From: Actimicrobium sp035984655
GTDB lineage: Bacteria; Pseudomonadota; Gammaproteobacteria; Burkholderiales; Burkholderiaceae_D
Length of the DNA stretch: 64,000 bases
Assembly (NCBI RefSeq): GCF_035984655.1
Contig: NZ_JAXCHT010000014.1
Coordinates: 1-64,000, forward strand
Direction of reading: 5' to 3'
This document shows positions 16,044 to 22,511 of this stretch, in pieces; position 1 is the stretch's first letter, and each line of letters begins with the position of its first letter. A model generated the notes under the pieces. It saw nothing but the letters and a program-made list of their open reading frames with translations, was not told the origin of the DNA and made no database searches. A program made the position numbers and the translations under genes.

Positions 16044-16408
16044 AACAATGCTCCTGCAGCCAGCAGCGCCACGGCGATCCCGCCAAGGTTCACGCTCCAC
16101 GCGCTACGCCGCGCGGCTGGCAAGCGCGAACCGATGTCAATGTCGCTCAACAGATGTCGCACGCCAGCCAATAGATGGTGTGCCAGCGCCCAGATGAAGG
16201 CGAGCGCAACAACCTTGAGAGCCGCATGCCCGAACAGCTCGGTTACCCAAGCATAGGTTTGCGGGCCTTGCAGCGACAGATCGAGCAGATAGACGCAGAA
16301 CGGGATGCCGATCGCCAGCAAAATGCCGGTGATCCGATGGGTGATCGATGTCACGGCGCCAACCGGCATTTGAATCTGGGTCAAGTTGAAGAATACGGCT
16401 CTTCTCAT
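16040..16408 (-). CDS. sdhC: Succinate dehydrogenase cytochrome b556 subunit SdhC
   Basis: The 122-residue product has three membrane helices, the TSITHRITG motif, and LAHHLLAGVRHLLSDIDIG with the haem-ligand histidine. Length is normal. Its ATG overlaps the UDG stop by 4 bases, so its translation is coupled to a DNA-repair-family gene rather than to a TCA-cycle promoter. A broken, diverged copy lies at 3790-4142. Confidence 0.92.
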   Translation of the reverse strand: MRRAVFFNLTQIQMPVGAVTSITHRITGILLAIGIPFCVYLLDLSLQGPQTYAWVTELFGHAALKVVALAFIWALAHHLLAGVRHLLSDIDIGSRLPAARRSAWSVNLGGIAVALLAAGALF

Positions 16409-17031
16409 TTCGACCTCTGTGGTGATTTTGCGTGTTGGTCGGAAAGCGACTCGATCCGTTCGCGCAGCACGGGCAACAGTTCATGTTCAAACCAAGGGTT
16501 ACGCTGGAACCATGGCGTGTTGCGCGCCGAAGGGTGCGGCAATGGAAGATATTCAGGCACAAACTCGCGCCATGCCTTGACCGTGTCAGTCAATGACGGC
16601 TTGCGGCGATTGCCCAGGAAATGCCGTTGCGCATGCAGACCGATCAGTAGAGTCAATTCAACTCTTGGCAACTTCGTCAATAAATGATCGAGCCACAAGG
16701 TCGCGCATTCCCGGCGCGGCGGCAAGTCACCGCCATTCCCCCGGCCAGGATAACAATATCCCATTGGAATAATTGCAATTTGCGATTCGTCATAAAACCG
16801 CGCAACGTCCAGCCCCATCCATTTTCGCAGACGTTCTCCGCTTGGATCATCCCATGGCGTCCCAGAAGCATGTACTCGAGCACCCGGCGCTTGACCCACG
16901 ATGAGGATGCGCGCCGCTTCGCCGACCTGCAATATCGGACGCGGACCGAGCGGCAAGTGTGGTACGCAAGCACGACATTTTCGTACTGCGACCAGCAACA
17001 TGCCAAGGGTGGGATATTTCGTTTTATTCAC
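16405..17031 (-). CDS. Uracil-DNA glycosylase family protein (UDG superfamily), intact operon copy
   Basis: About 208 residues, homologous along its length to the gene at 8372. It has UDG motif 1 (ILIVGQAPG), the GTPWDDPSGERLRKWMG segment, motif 2 (LPLPHPSARNTPWF) and four conserved cysteines (CRAC, GYCYPG, RREC) that could bind an iron-sulfur cluster. The GTG at 17031 has AAGGA just upstream; a TTG at 17043 is also possible. It sits in an operon with DUF2945 upstream and sdhC overlapping downstream. Substrate is unknown; repair of deaminated or modified bases is inferred from the superfamily. Confidence 0.83.
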   Translation of the reverse strand: MNKTKYPTLGMLLVAVRKCRACVPHLPLGPRPILQVGEAARILIVGQAPGARVHASGTPWDDPSGERLRKWMGLDVARFYDESQIAIIPMGYCYPGRGNGGDLPPRRECATLWLDHLLTKLPRVELTLLIGLHAQRHFLGNRRKPSLTDTVKAWREFVPEYLPLPHPSARNTPWFQRNPWFEHELLPVLRERIESLSDQHAKSPQRSK

Positions 17032-17064
17032 AATATCCTTCAAATGTGCTGCGTACTCGCTGAT

Positions 17065-17280
17065 TCAATTGCTTACCCTGTGCAACGCCGACTCTTTGTG
17101 TATTGCGATGTGGTCGCTCTTGTCACTCTGAATTTCATATTGTGGTTCATCCTTGCTCGCATGATGCGTATAGCCCTTGTAAGCAACGTCCTTTGTGTGT
17201 GTTTTGATAATTTTTCCGGAGACGTGCCCAGCCTCCGAATTCCAGGTAACGTGATCACCAACTTTGAATTTGAGTGTCAT
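17065..17280 (-). CDS. DUF2945 (HVA1 TUDOR-like) small protein, operon copy
   Basis: The 71-residue protein matches the one at 5241 in nearly every conserved block: FKVGDHVTWNSEAGHVSGKI, KGYTHHAS, QYEIQSDKSDHIAIHK. It lies 21-33 bases upstream of the UDG gene, depending on the UDG start, and 32 bases downstream of DUF488. The strong similarity of two copies in different cargo halves suggests that this protein is a constant part of the module. Function unknown. Confidence 0.86.
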   Translation of the reverse strand: MTLKFKVGDHVTWNSEAGHVSGKIIKTHTKDVAYKGYTHHASKDEPQYEIQSDKSDHIAIHKESALHRVSN

Positions 17281-17312
17281 GGCTCGACTTTCATTAAAAT
17301 TTACGTTGCAAG

Positions 17313-17879
17313 TTACGGTTGCTCATGCCGATCAAGCGTGAGCGGCGGATAGGTGATTTGCGTTCCATCAACGTGGGCGAAGGTTGTAAGCGCGTGTGGT
17401 TTGCGTCCCTTCGGTCCAATAATGTCCTCGACGCGAATGCCTCGGACCAGAAGCGCGTCCCCGATCATCGATCGATGGCAGCGCCAAGGAACCGCTTCTG
17501 CGCACATCAAGACACAACGCTCAGTACGCGCCAAGTTTGCGACCGATTGAACGTTCTCGGCGAACTCCGATGTCTGCATGTAATCTGCATAGCCTCGAAA
17601 CGAAAGATTGTGCCACCCGGCGTTGGGAGAATCGGCTCTCGCATGGCGCAATCCTCCGAGACCAGGAAGATGTGTATAAGAAATTTTGACTGCGTCTAAT
17701 GATGTCGGGAGCGCGTCTTGATTGAACTGCGGATTATGGCGTGACCGAGGTACGGTTCTCACATCCAGCACTCGGACAATTTCATTGATTTGAAGCAGAT
17801 CGAGGAATATGTCCAGCGGTCGATTCGAATGGCCAATCGTGCAGATGAGCGGTTCTGTCGCTGCGATGTCGATATTCAT
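17313..17879 (-). CDS. DUF488 family protein, intact
   Basis: The 188-residue product has the family blocks ICTIGHSNRP, DVRTVPRSRHNPQFN, SFRGYADYMQ and CAEAVPWRCHRSMIGDALLVRG. Conserved Arg, His and Cys residues suggest catalysis or nucleic-acid binding, but the family has no firm function. It is second in the operon after the cupin gene. It shows that the TAG in the copy at 9123 replaces a Trp. Confidence 0.86.
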   Translation of the reverse strand: MNIDIAATEPLICTIGHSNRPLDIFLDLLQINEIVRVLDVRTVPRSRHNPQFNQDALPTSLDAVKISYTHLPGLGGLRHARADSPNAGWHNLSFRGYADYMQTSEFAENVQSVANLARTERCVLMCAEAVPWRCHRSMIGDALLVRGIRVEDIIGPKGRKPHALTTFAHVDGTQITYPPLTLDRHEQP

Positions 17880-17906
17880 GGAGATAGAAAAAGTTATGAA
17901 AGGCGC

Positions 17907-18239
17907 TTACGCGCCATGCAACAAAATGGTGACAAGTACGGAGGAATCTTCTACTGCCTTTAGTGCGTGGACCTCGCCGCCGGCCAAGCATATTAGATCT
18001 CCCTCGCGCATCAACTGGTTAGTTCCCGCAGCCGAAAACTCTATACTTCCCTCGATGCATTGAACGGTAATTTCACCTGTAACTTGGTGCGTTGGCATTG
18101 ACTTACCTGCTAGAAGAACCATACGAAACACTTCAAGGCGATCCGATTTGTAGAGCGTTTTCGTGGTTGCGTTTTTGAGATCGCTTTTATATTGACGAAT
18201 GTCAATCAATTCACCCGACAACGCATGATGCTGAGCCAT
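17907..18239 (-). CDS. Cupin-domain protein
   Basis: The 110-residue single-domain cupin has MPTHQVTGEITVQCIEGSIE and a second box around EGDLICLAGGEVHALKA, so at least two metal-binding histidines and a Glu are present. It could be a small dioxygenase, an isomerase or a ligand sensor. The ATG has AAGGA about 6 bases upstream. As the first gene of the DUF488-DUF2945-UDG-sdhCDB-fdxA operon it may report on a metabolite for the whole unit; that is inference. Confidence 0.82.
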   Translation of the reverse strand: MAQHHALSGELIDIRQYKSDLKNATTKTLYKSDRLEVFRMVLLAGKSMPTHQVTGEITVQCIEGSIEFSAAGTNQLMREGDLICLAGGEVHALKAVEDSSVLVTILLHGA

Positions 18240-18501
18240 AACTGTTCCTTGGAATTCTTTGATTAGTAACTATTGCTGAGGTACCTGGTTTCGCGCGACG
18301 CTGAAAGTCACATTGCATCTCCATCTGCCGCGTTGCGGCCACAGAGAATAAATGGCTGCGCTCAGACCATACGCCCCATGTCGAGCAAGCGTCTGTGCGC
18401 TAACGCACTCTTGCACGAGCGGTCGCGACTCTGGCAGAGTCAGTCGTGATTTTCACTTTTTGATAAAGCAAATTATGAAAATAACTTAACAGTTGATTTT
18501 C

Positions 18502-18529
18502 TTGAATTTAGCCGCGTTTTAACTATATA
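18502..18529 (+). promoter_or_regulatory. Candidate sigma70 promoter reading toward alpA
   Basis: TTGAAT (18502-18507) and TATATA (18524-18529) are spaced by 16 bases in a short AT-rich stretch that stands out from its surroundings. It lies just before the broken DUF2274 copy and could drive alpA. Confidence 0.45.
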
Positions 18530-18542
18530 TCCGCCAACCAAT

Positions 18543-18760
18543 AAGCTGCGGCTGGGGCCGCTGCCGACCAAGACCGAGACAGTCAAAATCACCATTGCGC
18601 TCACCACTGCGTTGAAGACCGATTTGGAACGCTACGCCGCGCAACATGCTCAGAACTACGGCGAGCCGATTGATGCCACGACGCTGATCCCGCACATGCT
18701 CCGCTCGAAGCGTTCATGGTGCGGGATCGCGGCTTCAAGAAGAGCATGGCGAAGTGATGC
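18543..18760 (+). pseudogene. Second DUF2274 copy, start lost and frameshifted (right direct repeat)
   Basis: The sequence matches 3576-3788 almost perfectly but lacks the ATG and first residues. It also carries a 5-base insertion after the codons for IPHML, which shifts the frame. It therefore cannot make the protein. As the right arm of a direct repeat around the cargo it shows where the cargo ends and the ICE backbone (alpA-int) resumes. Confidence 0.9.
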
Positions 18761-18908
18761 ACAACCACGCCGCGTGAGCGCAATCGGAATACGCTCATGC
18801 ACGCCTGAGCGAGTTTTCAATAGATGCCGGAAAGATCACCATCACAGGACCGCATTTATATCGGCCGTTGCAATGCACGCTGCAACTGCCCTGCTGATGG
18901 AGAAGATC

Positions 18909-19280
18909 ATGAACAAAGCAGATCGAAGTTTGCAGGCCGCGAGATCGAACAACGACTCTGATGCAAACGACCTGCACGGCATGCCGCTACCACGACTGAT
19001 CGCGCCGAATATCTTGCCGTTCCGACGCACGATCCGCCGTCCCGAGTTGCGACAAATCGTGCCTCTGGCCGACACCACGATCTACGACATGGAACGGCGC
19101 GGTGAATTTCCGCGCAGGTTCAATCTAACCGCACGCTGCGTGGTGTGGGATTTGACGGAGGTAGAGGCATGGCTCGATGCGCGCCGCCAAGCCTCCGACA
19201 GCGCGCAGATAAAACGAGCCCCCTCGCCGGACGTGCGTCAGCGCAAGCACCGCCCCGTCAAAGCAACGCCTGTGTCGTGA
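18909..19280 (+). CDS. AlpA-family DNA-binding regulator/excisionase
   Basis: From the ATG at 18909 (GGAG 7 bases upstream) the product is 123 residues. The centre holds a MerR/AlpA-like winged helix: LRQIVPLADTTIYDMERRGE, FPRRFNL and VVWDLTEVEAWLDARRQ. AlpA-type proteins activate integrase expression or direct excision of P4-like islands. It converges with the integrase gene, and the two 3' ends overlap by 23 bases. A longer frame from 18612 reads through the DUF2274 relic and is not the gene. Confidence 0.85.
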   Translation: MNKADRSLQAARSNNDSDANDLHGMPLPRLIAPNILPFRRTIRRPELRQIVPLADTTIYDMERRGEFPRRFNLTARCVVWDLTEVEAWLDARRQASDSAQIKRAPSPDVRQRKHRPVKATPVS

Positions 19281-20514
19281 TGATCTTCATCGACGGGGGC
19301 AGCAACGTCGGGGTGTGCGATTCGCCGGCCACCCAGGCGTCAACCATGTCGGCCCACTCTTGCAGCATGTGGCGGCGCTGCTCGGCGTATTCAGCCTTGT
19401 TGTAGATGCCGCGTGATGAACGGCCGTCTTCGTGGGCAAGACACTTCTCGATCCAGTCACCGTTGAAGCCCAACTCGTTGAGGATGGTCGAACCGGTGCG
19501 GCGCAGGTCATGCACAGTGAAATTTTCGATTGGCAGACCCTTCGCTTTCGACCGCTCCACGACTATCTGCCCGACACGGTTCAGCGTGGCGTTCGACATA
19601 CACTTGTCGCCGTCATAGCGCGAAGGCAACAGGTATCTTGAGCCACCGGCGCAGGTGCGCAGTGCGATCATGATGTCGAGCGCCTGCTGCGACAGGTAGA
19701 TGTTGTGGGCCTTGCCGGCCTTCATGCGGGCTTTTGGGATAGTCCACAGCGCATTCTCGAAGTCGATCTCATCCCATGTCGCGTGGATCAGTTCGCCTTT
19801 GCGCACCAGCGTGAGCAAGATCAGCCGCAGACCCAGTTTGATGGTCGGGTACGACGCGACGTACTCCAACTGCTTGAGCATGATGCGTATCTCGGACGGC
19901 GACAGCGCGCGATCCCGTGCCACGAAAGTGGCAATCGACGATGGTCCAACGTCGTCGGCAGGATTGGCCACCTTCTCACCGTGCAAGATGGCAAAACCGT
20001 AGATTTGCTTGATGATGTCGCGAACGTGGATTGCCGTTGCTGGCGCTCCCCTCCCCTTCACCTTGCCGCACAGATCGCGCAGGTCATCAGGACTGATCTC
20101 GCTCAGCAAGCGACTCTTGAACACAGGCAGGATGTCCCGGTCAAGGATGCTCTTGCGCATCGACCGCGTGCTGTCGGCCATCCGCGCACCCTTGTACCAC
20201 TCGTCGGTAAATTCCTGGAAGGTTTTGGCGTCCGAAAGGCGCCTCTTCTCTCGCTGCTTTTCCTGCGCCGGGGACTGTCCTTCCGAAACTGCCCGCTTCG
20301 CGTCGATGCACTTTTCGCGTGCACGGGCCAGCGACAGACCGCCTGGCCCATAACGGCCAATCGTCAGCGTTTCGCGCCTGCTATTGATCCGGTAGTCATA
20401 ACGGAACGTGACGGTACCCGCCGTCGATACCGTCACATACATTCCATCCCTGTCCGTCACCTTGTAGGGCGCATCCTTGGGTTTGAGATTCTTCAGTGCG
20501 GTATCGGTCAGCAT
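19258..20514 (-). CDS. int: Tyrosine recombinase/integrase (P4-type, DUF4102 N-terminus)
   Basis: The 418-residue enzyme has an N-terminal DUF4102 arm-binding domain (LTDTALKNLKPKDAPYKVTD), a SAM-like core-binding domain, and a catalytic domain. The catalytic residues are Arg in LTLVRKGEL, HDLRR, His in CLAHED and Tyr in the GIYNKAEY region. Length is normal and no break is seen. Its 5' end faces guaA, about 290 bases away, as in islands that use this site. The sequence upstream is rich in TTACCGTCA-like repeats, likely its arm sites. Confidence 0.92.
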   Translation of the reverse strand: MLTDTALKNLKPKDAPYKVTDRDGMYVTVSTAGTVTFRYDYRINSRRETLTIGRYGPGGLSLARAREKCIDAKRAVSEGQSPAQEKQREKRRLSDAKTFQEFTDEWYKGARMADSTRSMRKSILDRDILPVFKSRLLSEISPDDLRDLCGKVKGRGAPATAIHVRDIIKQIYGFAILHGEKVANPADDVGPSSIATFVARDRALSPSEIRIMLKQLEYVASYPTIKLGLRLILLTLVRKGELIHATWDEIDFENALWTIPKARMKAGKAHNIYLSQQALDIMIALRTCAGGSRYLLPSRYDGDKCMSNATLNRVGQIVVERSKAKGLPIENFTVHDLRRTGSTILNELGFNGDWIEKCLAHEDGRSSRGIYNKAEYAEQRRHMLQEWADMVDAWVAGESHTPTLLPPSMKIITTQALL

Positions 20515-20807
20515 GGTGTCCTCCTGAGAACGGCAATTTTACCGTCAACGGCTCAAAAGACACAGAATGCTCTGAAACCCGCATGAATACTAGCTCTTCC
20601 TCTTATTTTTTACCGTCAGAGCCGAAAACAGTCAGACGGTAAATATTTTTAGATGACTTGCCTAGCTTTCATTACCGTCAGGATTACCGACAAAACGTTT
20701 CGCTTGTCGTCAATAGATGCGGATAGCTTTCGTGGAATAAACTTATATAAATCAATAAGTTAAGTGACTTTCCCGATAGTCCACGAAAGCTGCCGAAAGA
20801 CCTAAAA
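20515..20807. other. ICE attachment region between int and guaA with repeated TTACCGTCA-like sites
   Basis: The motif ACCGTCA or close variants occurs near 20543, 20614, 20676 and 20690, and inverted near 20635 (GACGGTAAA). Such repeats just upstream of an integrase fit arm-type binding sites. The core is presumably the guaA 3' end near 20808, but the second att copy lies outside the window, so this is not proven. Confidence 0.5.
20725..20791. repeat. Perfect 12-bp inverted repeat beside guaA
   Basis: AGCTTTCGTGGA at 20725-20736 is matched by its exact reverse complement at 20780-20791, with 43 bases between. Inside lies a smaller ACTTAT/ATAAGT pair. It could be a recombination core, an accessory protein site, or part of the guaA 3' end structure. 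Confidence 0.6.
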
Positions 20808-22412
20808 TCATTCCCACTCGATCGTCGCCGGCGGCTTGCCGGAGATGTCGTAGACCACGCGGTTGATGCCGCGGACTTCGTTGATGATGCGGTTGGAGAT
20901 CCGGCCCAGCAAGGCATGCGGCAAATGCGCCCAATGTGCGGTCATGAAATCCTGCGTTTGCACGGCGCGCAATGCCACCACGTATTCGTAGGTGCGGCCA
21001 TCGCCCATGACGCCGACCGACTTCACCGACAGAAACACGGCAAAGGCCTGGCTGGTGGCCTCGTACCAGTTCTTGTACTCACCCTGGCTGTCGACGCCGG
21101 CAGGCAAGTCCATCGTGCCGTTGCGCAGCTCGTCGATGAAGATCGCATCGGCACGCCGCAGCAGATCGGCAAATTCCCGTTTGACTTCACCCAGAATGCG
21201 TACGCCCAGGCCCGGTCCCGGGAACGGATGGCGATACACCATCGTCGCCGGCAAGCCCAGTGCCACGCCCAGTGCGCGGACCTCATCCTTGAACAGTTCG
21301 CGCAGCGGCTCCAGCAACTTCAGGTTCAGTGTTTCCGGCAAGCCGCCAACGTTGTGGTGGCTCTTGATGGTGTGACCCTTCTTGCCCTTGCCGGCGCTTT
21401 CGATCACGTCCGGATAAATCGTGCCCTGCGCCAGCCATTTGGCATTCTTGAGTTTGCCGGCCTCGACCTGGAACACCTCGACGAATTCGCGGCCGATGAT
21501 CTTGCGCTTGGCCTCCGGATCGGTGACACCGGCCAGATGTCCGAGGAAGGTTTCGGCGGCATCGATGCGGATGACTTTCACGCCCAGATGATCGGCGAAC
21601 ATCTCCATCACCATCTTGCCTTCGTCGAGACGCAACAGGCCGTGGTCGACGAACACGCAGGTCAGCTGGCTGCCGATCGCGCGATGAATCAGGGCTGCCG
21701 CAACGCTGCTGTCGACGCCGCCGGACAATCCCAGGATCACCTCGTCGCTGCCGACCTGGGCGCGGATCGACGCGACTGCTTCGGCAATATAGTCGGGCAT
21801 GTTCCAGTCGGATTTGAGGCCGCAGATCTGATGCACGAACCGTCCCAGGATGGCCTTGCCCTGCAGCGTGTGCGTGACTTCCGGATGGAACTGGACCGCG
21901 TAGAACTTGCGCGTCTCATCGGCCATGGCGGCGATCTCGCAGCTCGGGTTCGATCCCATCACCTTGAATCCGGCCGGCATCTCGGTGACCTTGTCGCCGT
22001 GGCTCATCCAGACCTTGAGCATGCCCTCGCCTTGCGGCGTGACGAAATCACTGATATCCGACAGCAACGTCGTGTGGCCGCGTGCGCGCACTTCCGCGTA
22101 GCCGAATTCACGCACCGTGCCATTCTCAACTTTGCCGCCCAGTTGCTCTGCCATTGCCTGCATGCCGTAGCAGATCCCGAGCACCGGCACACCCAGTTCG
22201 AACACGGCTTGCGGCACGCGTGGCGTTTCGCCATCGATGACCGAGTTCGGCCCGCCTGACAAAATCACGCCGGCAGCACCGTAGTTGCGCACGAATTCAT
22301 CGCTGACGTCGTAGGGAAACACCTCGGAAAACACACCCGCATCGCGCACCCGGCGTGCGATCAGCTGGGTCACCTGTGAACCGAAATCGAGAATCAGAAT
22401 TTTTGAATGCAT
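20808..22412 (-). CDS. guaA: GMP synthase (glutamine-hydrolysing)
   Basis: GuaA turns XMP into GMP with ATP and glutamine, the last step of GMP synthesis. The 534-residue product has the class I amidotransferase domain with the nucleophile Cys in VLGICYGMQAMA, the ATP-PPase P-loop LGLSGGVDSSVAA near residue 230, and the C-terminal dimerisation domain ending in KPPATIEWE. The gene is complete although the ICE is inserted right after it, so integration kept the 3' end. It follows guaB in the same direction. Confidence 0.97.
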   Translation of the reverse strand: MHSKILILDFGSQVTQLIARRVRDAGVFSEVFPYDVSDEFVRNYGAAGVILSGGPNSVIDGETPRVPQAVFELGVPVLGICYGMQAMAEQLGGKVENGTVREFGYAEVRARGHTTLLSDISDFVTPQGEGMLKVWMSHGDKVTEMPAGFKVMGSNPSCEIAAMADETRKFYAVQFHPEVTHTLQGKAILGRFVHQICGLKSDWNMPDYIAEAVASIRAQVGSDEVILGLSGGVDSSVAAALIHRAIGSQLTCVFVDHGLLRLDEGKMVMEMFADHLGVKVIRIDAAETFLGHLAGVTDPEAKRKIIGREFVEVFQVEAGKLKNAKWLAQGTIYPDVIESAGKGKKGHTIKSHHNVGGLPETLNLKLLEPLRELFKDEVRALGVALGLPATMVYRHPFPGPGLGVRILGEVKREFADLLRRADAIFIDELRNGTMDLPAGVDSQGEYKNWYEATSQAFAVFLSVKSVGVMGDGRTYEYVVALRAVQTQDFMTAHWAHLPHALLGRISNRIINEVRGINRVVYDISGKPPATIEWE

Positions 22413-22455
22413 GGCAGTTGTCGGAAAAGTAAATGAATGCGATGGATAAAACGTC

Positions 22456-22489
22456 AGCAGGGCTGCCCGGCAATACCGGCAGCCCTGCT
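22456..22489 (-). terminator. Strong hairpin between guaB and guaA
   Basis: A 14-bp GC-rich stem with one bulged C and the loop CAATA lies in the 99-base gap. The T-run downstream on the minus strand is weak (GACGTTTT), so it may attenuate or stabilise mRNA rather than stop all transcription. Confidence 0.55.
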
Positions 22490-22511
22490 TTGATTTACAA
22501 CAGCGAGCCGA

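Larger units (their letters stand above)
1..20807. mobile_element. Integrative conjugative element remnant at the guaA 3' end
   Basis: The stretch carries ICE backbone genes (trbL tail, trbF, trbG, trbI, DUF2274, traG fragment, AlpA regulator, tyrosine integrase) and abuts the last codon of guaA, a known integration site for genomic islands. Order and families resemble Tn4371-like and related elements. Transfer is probably lost in this copy: trbL is cut by an IS and traG is only a 5' fragment. The left end lies outside the window, so the outer attachment site cannot be seen. The right boundary is inferred from the guaA stop codon. Confidence 0.75.

Noticed and set aside
18612..18908. Longer start of the AlpA gene through the DUF2274 relic
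   Set aside because: The first part is the frameshifted DUF2274 sequence; the ATG at 18909 has its own ribosome binding site.
20916..22259. 447-codon plus-strand frame opposite guaA
   Set aside because: Antisense shadow of guaA caused by codon bias; no domain or ribosome binding site.
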